Below, one piece after another: positions 13,298 through 14,269 of a DNA stretch of 14,269 nt (positions are counted from its first letter, which is position 1; every line of letters starts with the position of its first letter). The notes beneath the pieces were generated by a model. The model was not told the DNA's origin. It worked only from the letters and a program-made list of their open reading frames with translations, and searched no databases. The DNA comes from CBDTTW01 sp965363675 (GTDB lineage Bacteria > Bacteroidota > Rhodothermia > Rhodothermales > DASSAV01): NCBI GenBank assembly GCA_965363675.1, contig CBDTTW010000073.1, forward strand, positions 1 through 14,269, written 5' to 3'. The translations under genes and the position numbers were made by a program.

Positions 13298-14269
13298 ATG
13301 TTCGGACACAAACAACCGGAAGTCCTTATCGTCGGCGCCGGGCCGGTGGGGCTGACCGCGGCGCTGGCGCTGGCGCAGCGGGGCGTGCCGGTGCAGATCG
13401 TGGACAAGGAGCTGCGCACGGCGGCGCACAGCTACGCGCTGGCGTTGCACGGCCGCACGCTCGAACTGCTCGGCCGCCTCGGGCTGGCCGGCGACGTTCT
13501 GAAGCAGGCGCGCATCGTGCCGCGCATCGCGCTTTACGAAGGCTCGGAGCGCCGCGCCGCCGCGTCGCTGGAGGCCCCGGGCGCCGCCTTCGGCTTCCTG
13601 GCGGTGCTGCCGCAGGACGCGCTGGAGGGCCTGCTCGAACGCGCCCTCGCGCGCTGCGGCGTCAAGGTGCTCTGGAACCACCGGGCCGCCGCCCTGGAGC
13701 AGCGCGGCACGGCCGTCGCGGCGCGCATCGAGAAGCTGGAACTCGATACGCTCGGCTACAGCGTGGCGCACTCCGAATGGGTCGTCTCGCGGGTCAAGCA
13801 CGTTGACGCGCCGTTCGTCATCGGCGCCGACGGCTACCACTCGGACGTGCGGAGCACGCTCTGCCTCGACTTTCCCGAGGTCGGGCCCCGGCAGCACTTC
13901 GCCGTGTTCGAGTTCGAGACGGACGCCGATCTCGACGACGAGGTGCGCCTGGTGATGCACGACGGCGCCGCGAACGTGCTGTGGCCGATGCCGGAGGACC
14001 GCTGCCGGTGGAGCTTCGAGCTGCGCGACGAGGAGGCGGCTTCTGCCTCACGCTGGAAAAACCGGCTCGGCTACGACTTCGGGCCGCAGCGCTTCCCGGT
14101 GCTGAGCACCGAGTCGCTGCACGCCCTGCTGGAGGAGCGCGCTCCGTGGTTCAACGGCAGCGTGGACCGGGTGGTGTGGCGGCTGGCCGTGCGCTTCGAG
14201 CGGCGCCTGACGGCGCGCTTCGGGCTCGGGCGCATGTGGCTCGCCGGCGACGCCGCCCACCTGACCGGC
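13298..14269 (+). CDS. FAD-dependent aromatic monooxygenase (PHBH/UbiH type), 3' end outside the window
   Basis: A flavin monooxygenase expected to use NAD(P)H and O2 to hydroxylate an aromatic or polyketide-like substrate. The frame starts at a well-placed ATG and stays open for exactly 324 codons to the window edge, so the C-terminus is cut off (family length about 370-550). Three FAD/NAD(P)H fingerprints are present: the Rossmann GxGxxG in VLIVGAGPVGLTAALALAQ (9-27) with IVDK (34-37), the DG motif FVIGADGYHSDVR (173-185, Asp178-Gly179), and the GD motif MWLAGDAAHLTG (313-324, Gly317-Asp318), which binds the FAD ribityl chain. The family includes UbiH, phenol and 3-(3-hydroxyphenyl)propionate hydroxylases and tetracycline-inactivating enzymes; substrate cannot be chosen from this part. 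It is divergent from a drug-exporter-like MFS gene. Confidence 0.9.
   Translation, partial: MFGHKQPEVLIVGAGPVGLTAALALAQRGVPVQIVDKELRTAAHSYALALHGRTLELLGRLGLAGDVLKQARIVPRIALYEGSERRAAASLEAPGAAFGFLAVLPQDALEGLLERALARCGVKVLWNHRAAALEQRGTAVAARIEKLELDTLGYSVAHSEWVVSRVKHVDAPFVIGADGYHSDVRSTLCLDFPEVGPRQHFAVFEFETDADLDDEVRLVMHDGAANVLWPMPEDRCRWSFELRDEEAASASRWKNRLGYDFGPQRFPVLSTESLHALLEERAPWFNGSVDRVVWRLAVRFERRLTARFGLGRMWLAGDAAHLTG

Noticed and set aside
1..14269. CRISPR array, transposon ends, tRNA or phage signals
   Set aside because: I found no regularly spaced direct repeats, transposase or integrase motifs, or tRNA cloverleaf on either strand. The one long inverted repeat (8794-8887) is listed separately.

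Overview
The window is a GC-rich (clearly above 60% GC by eye), densely coding bacterial segment. It looks chromosomal and metabolic: there is no integrase, transposase, phage gene, CRISPR array, tRNA or rRNA. Some starts lack a Shine-Dalgarno site and sit after A-rich leaders (sialidase, RND pump), while others have perfect ones (Hsp20, flavin monooxygenase). With the GC content and gene set, this fits a GC-rich Bacteroidota/Rhodothermota lineage such as Rhodothermales. That assignment is inference and low to moderate in confidence.

Left part (1-2550). An enoyl-CoA hydratase C-terminal half ends at 599, but its N-terminal half is missing: positions 2-191 are open in another frame and encode something else. 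Converging on it from the minus strand is a probable two-gene unit: an APC-family amino acid permease (2268-811), then a 53-residue single-span membrane protein (765-604) that is easily missed because it is so short. The permease leader holds a textbook intrinsic terminator 31 nt before the start codon, which suggests transcription attenuation.

Middle part (2551-9582, all plus strand). The order is an Sfp-type phosphopantetheinyl transferase, a full-length AcrB/HAE1-type RND efflux permease with no adaptor or outer-membrane partner in the window, a GH33-type sialidase with a Tat signal, a GNAT acetyltransferase and an Hsp20 chaperone. Hairpins separate several of them, so most are probably independent transcription units. 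The 370-bp gap between the acetyltransferase and hsp20 is unusually structured. It holds a terminator whose 3' arm also belongs to a long 94-bp inverted repeat, and a second terminator-like hairpin facing the other way.

Right part (9660-14269). A bidirectional terminator separates hsp20 from a minus-strand pair: a 14-span DHA2-type MFS exporter (13050-11272), then a secreted clan GH-A glycoside hydrolase (11196-9667). A 247-bp divergent control region with perfect palindromes separates this pair from a plus-strand FAD-dependent aromatic monooxygenase that runs off the window end.

No pathway ties the whole window together. Themes are small-molecule transport (APC, RND, MFS), extracytoplasmic glycan hydrolysis (sialidase, GH-A enzyme) and stress response (Hsp20). 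The least explained items are the small membrane protein beside the permease, the permease-leader terminator, the overlapping inverted repeats before hsp20 and the chimeric 5' end of the hydratase.
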